NCBI RefSeq assembly: GCF_021789175.1
Contig: NZ_CP084560.1
Span: forward strand, 1,178,001 to 1,242,000
DNA: 64,000 nt
Direction: 5' to 3'
Origin: Arthrobacter sp. FW306-2-2C-D06B
GTDB taxonomy: Bacteria; Actinomycetota; Actinomycetes; Actinomycetales; Micrococcaceae
Under the pieces are notes generated by a model. It made no database searches and was not told the origin of the DNA. It was given only the letters and a program-made list of their open reading frames with translations. Each line of letters begins with the position of its first letter. The stretch's first letter is position 1. Of this stretch, positions 63,320 through 64,000 are shown piece after piece. The position numbers and the translations under genes were made by a program.

Positions 63320-63981
63320 TCCGCTTGCTGCTCGCCGACGACCAGAACCTGATCCGCGCGGGATTCCGTGCCCTCCTGGACGCTGAACCGGACATGGAAG
63401 TGGTAGCGGAAGCCGGTACCGGCCGGGACGCCGTGAGGTTGGCCGAGCGTGAGGCGCCCGACGTCGTGCTCATGGACATCCGCATGCCCGATGGCGACGG
63501 GCTGGCCGCAACCCGGCAAATCCTGGCCAACCCCCGCCTCGCCCACACCCGGATCATCATCCTCACAACGTTTGAGCTGGACGAATATATCGCCGAGGCC
63601 GTGCGTGCGGGCGCGGCCGGCTTCCTCGTCAAGGACACCGAACCGGAGGAACTGATCCGCGCCGTGCGGGTAGTTCACGACGGCGACGCGCTCCTTTCGC
63701 CGTCCGTGACCCGCCGCATCATGGCCCAGCTTGCCCTGCACAGCAAGGCGGCGTCGAAGACAGTGCCCCTGGACCAAATCACGGATCGGGAACGGGAAGT
63801 CCTCGCGCTGGTAGGCGAAGGCCTGAACAACGCTGAGATCGCCGAGCGGCTGTTCATCACCCCGCTGACGGCGAAGACGCACGTTTCACGAATCATGACC
63901 AAACTGCTGGTCCGGGACCGTGCCCAATTGGTGGTGCTGGCATACGAATCCGGCTTGGTCCGGCCGGGCTGGAGCAGCTAG
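63316..63981 (+). CDS. NarL/LuxR-type response regulator
   Basis: This encodes 221 residues. Receiver domain with acidic pocket LLLADDQNL (about 6-10), phospho-Asp in VVLMDIRMPDGDG (about D54) and Lys in FLVKDTEPEELI; LuxR-type HTH at the C-terminus (ITDREREVLALVGEGLNNAEIAERLFITPLTAKTHVSRI). Coupled to the kinase gene by an ATGA overlap. Target genes are unknown; none of the neighbours is an obvious one. Complete, ending 19 bp before the window edge. Confidence 0.93.
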   Translation: MIRLLLADDQNLIRAGFRALLDAEPDMEVVAEAGTGRDAVRLAEREAPDVVLMDIRMPDGDGLAATRQILANPRLAHTRIIILTTFELDEYIAEAVRAGAAGFLVKDTEPEELIRAVRVVHDGDALLSPSVTRRIMAQLALHSKAASKTVPLDQITDREREVLALVGEGLNNAEIAERLFITPLTAKTHVSRIMTKLLVRDRAQLVVLAYESGLVRPGWSS

Positions 63982-64000
63982 CCCTGTCCCGCAGTCTCCC

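Overview
The window looks like a chromosomal stretch of an Arthrobacter-type actinomycete (Micrococcaceae). The evidence is high G+C, many GTG starts, a mycothiol-type maleylpyruvate isomerase, a monomeric isocitrate dehydrogenase, the DUF6350/perM-purN arrangement also known from mycobacteria, and several promoters whose -10 hexamer sits about 6-7 nt before the start codon (probable leaderless mRNAs). I see no rRNA, tRNA, CRISPR array or intact insertion sequence. The genus is inferred from gene content only.

Layout. 1-2.9 kb: end of a secreted polysaccharide-deacetylase-like protein, then a flotillin with an NfeD-like partner. 3-9.3 kb: a full 3-hydroxybenzoate/gentisate pathway (6-hydroxylase, AAHS transporter, IclR regulator, gentisate dioxygenase, fumarylpyruvate hydrolase, maleylpyruvate isomerase). 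10.3-17.8 kb: perM-like gene, purN and purH, with a divergent kinase-murQ-MFS amino-sugar operon between purN and purH. 18-20.2 kb: two tandem secreted S1 peptidases. 20.4-22.6 kb: icd. 22.7-25.9 kb: a phosphonate cluster with an internally deleted phnE, a FAD oxidoreductase, a GntR regulator and a PhnX-like hydrolase. 26-31 kb: DoxX, a possible uracil-DNA-glycosylase-fold protein, and a divergent DUF3100 transporter/amidohydrolase pair. 31.1-33.6 kb: a cell-wall protein with chaplin-like repeats and a LASTG sorting signal, plus a secreted partner. 33.7-38.6 kb: Gfo/Idh/MocA oxidoreductase and an intact phnD-phnC-phnE(fused) transporter, followed by a 68-bp tandem repeat. 38.9-46.6 kb: MacB-like ABC pair and a ChvE/GguAB-type sugar transporter with its ROK regulator. 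46.9-57.4 kb: lysine catabolism by the aminovalerate route (davA, pucR, alr, APC permease, davB), interrupted by a lower-G+C cassette at 47.7-51.0 kb. 57.4-62.1 kb: gamma carbonic anhydrase, a methyltransferase bracketed by palindromes, purU, and a ZTP-riboswitch-controlled glyA-folD pair. 62.2-64 kb: a NarL-type two-component system.

The most novel-looking element is the cassette at 47695-50985. A 79-residue peptide gene with a strong ribosome site is followed by a 13-bp hairpin, an ABC ATPase, a membrane permease, a 105-residue membrane protein and a minimal site-2-protease-like protein (HEWSH plus GDG). It resembles a peptide-toxin or signalling-peptide production/immunity unit, by analogy with B. 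subtilis yydFGHIJ or sdp, but lacks any recognised modification enzyme.

The window also carries five copies of a 66-bp palindromic repeat, a duplicated 18-bp ROK operator candidate, and paired operators at the GntR, IclR and DUF3100/amidohydrolase promoters.
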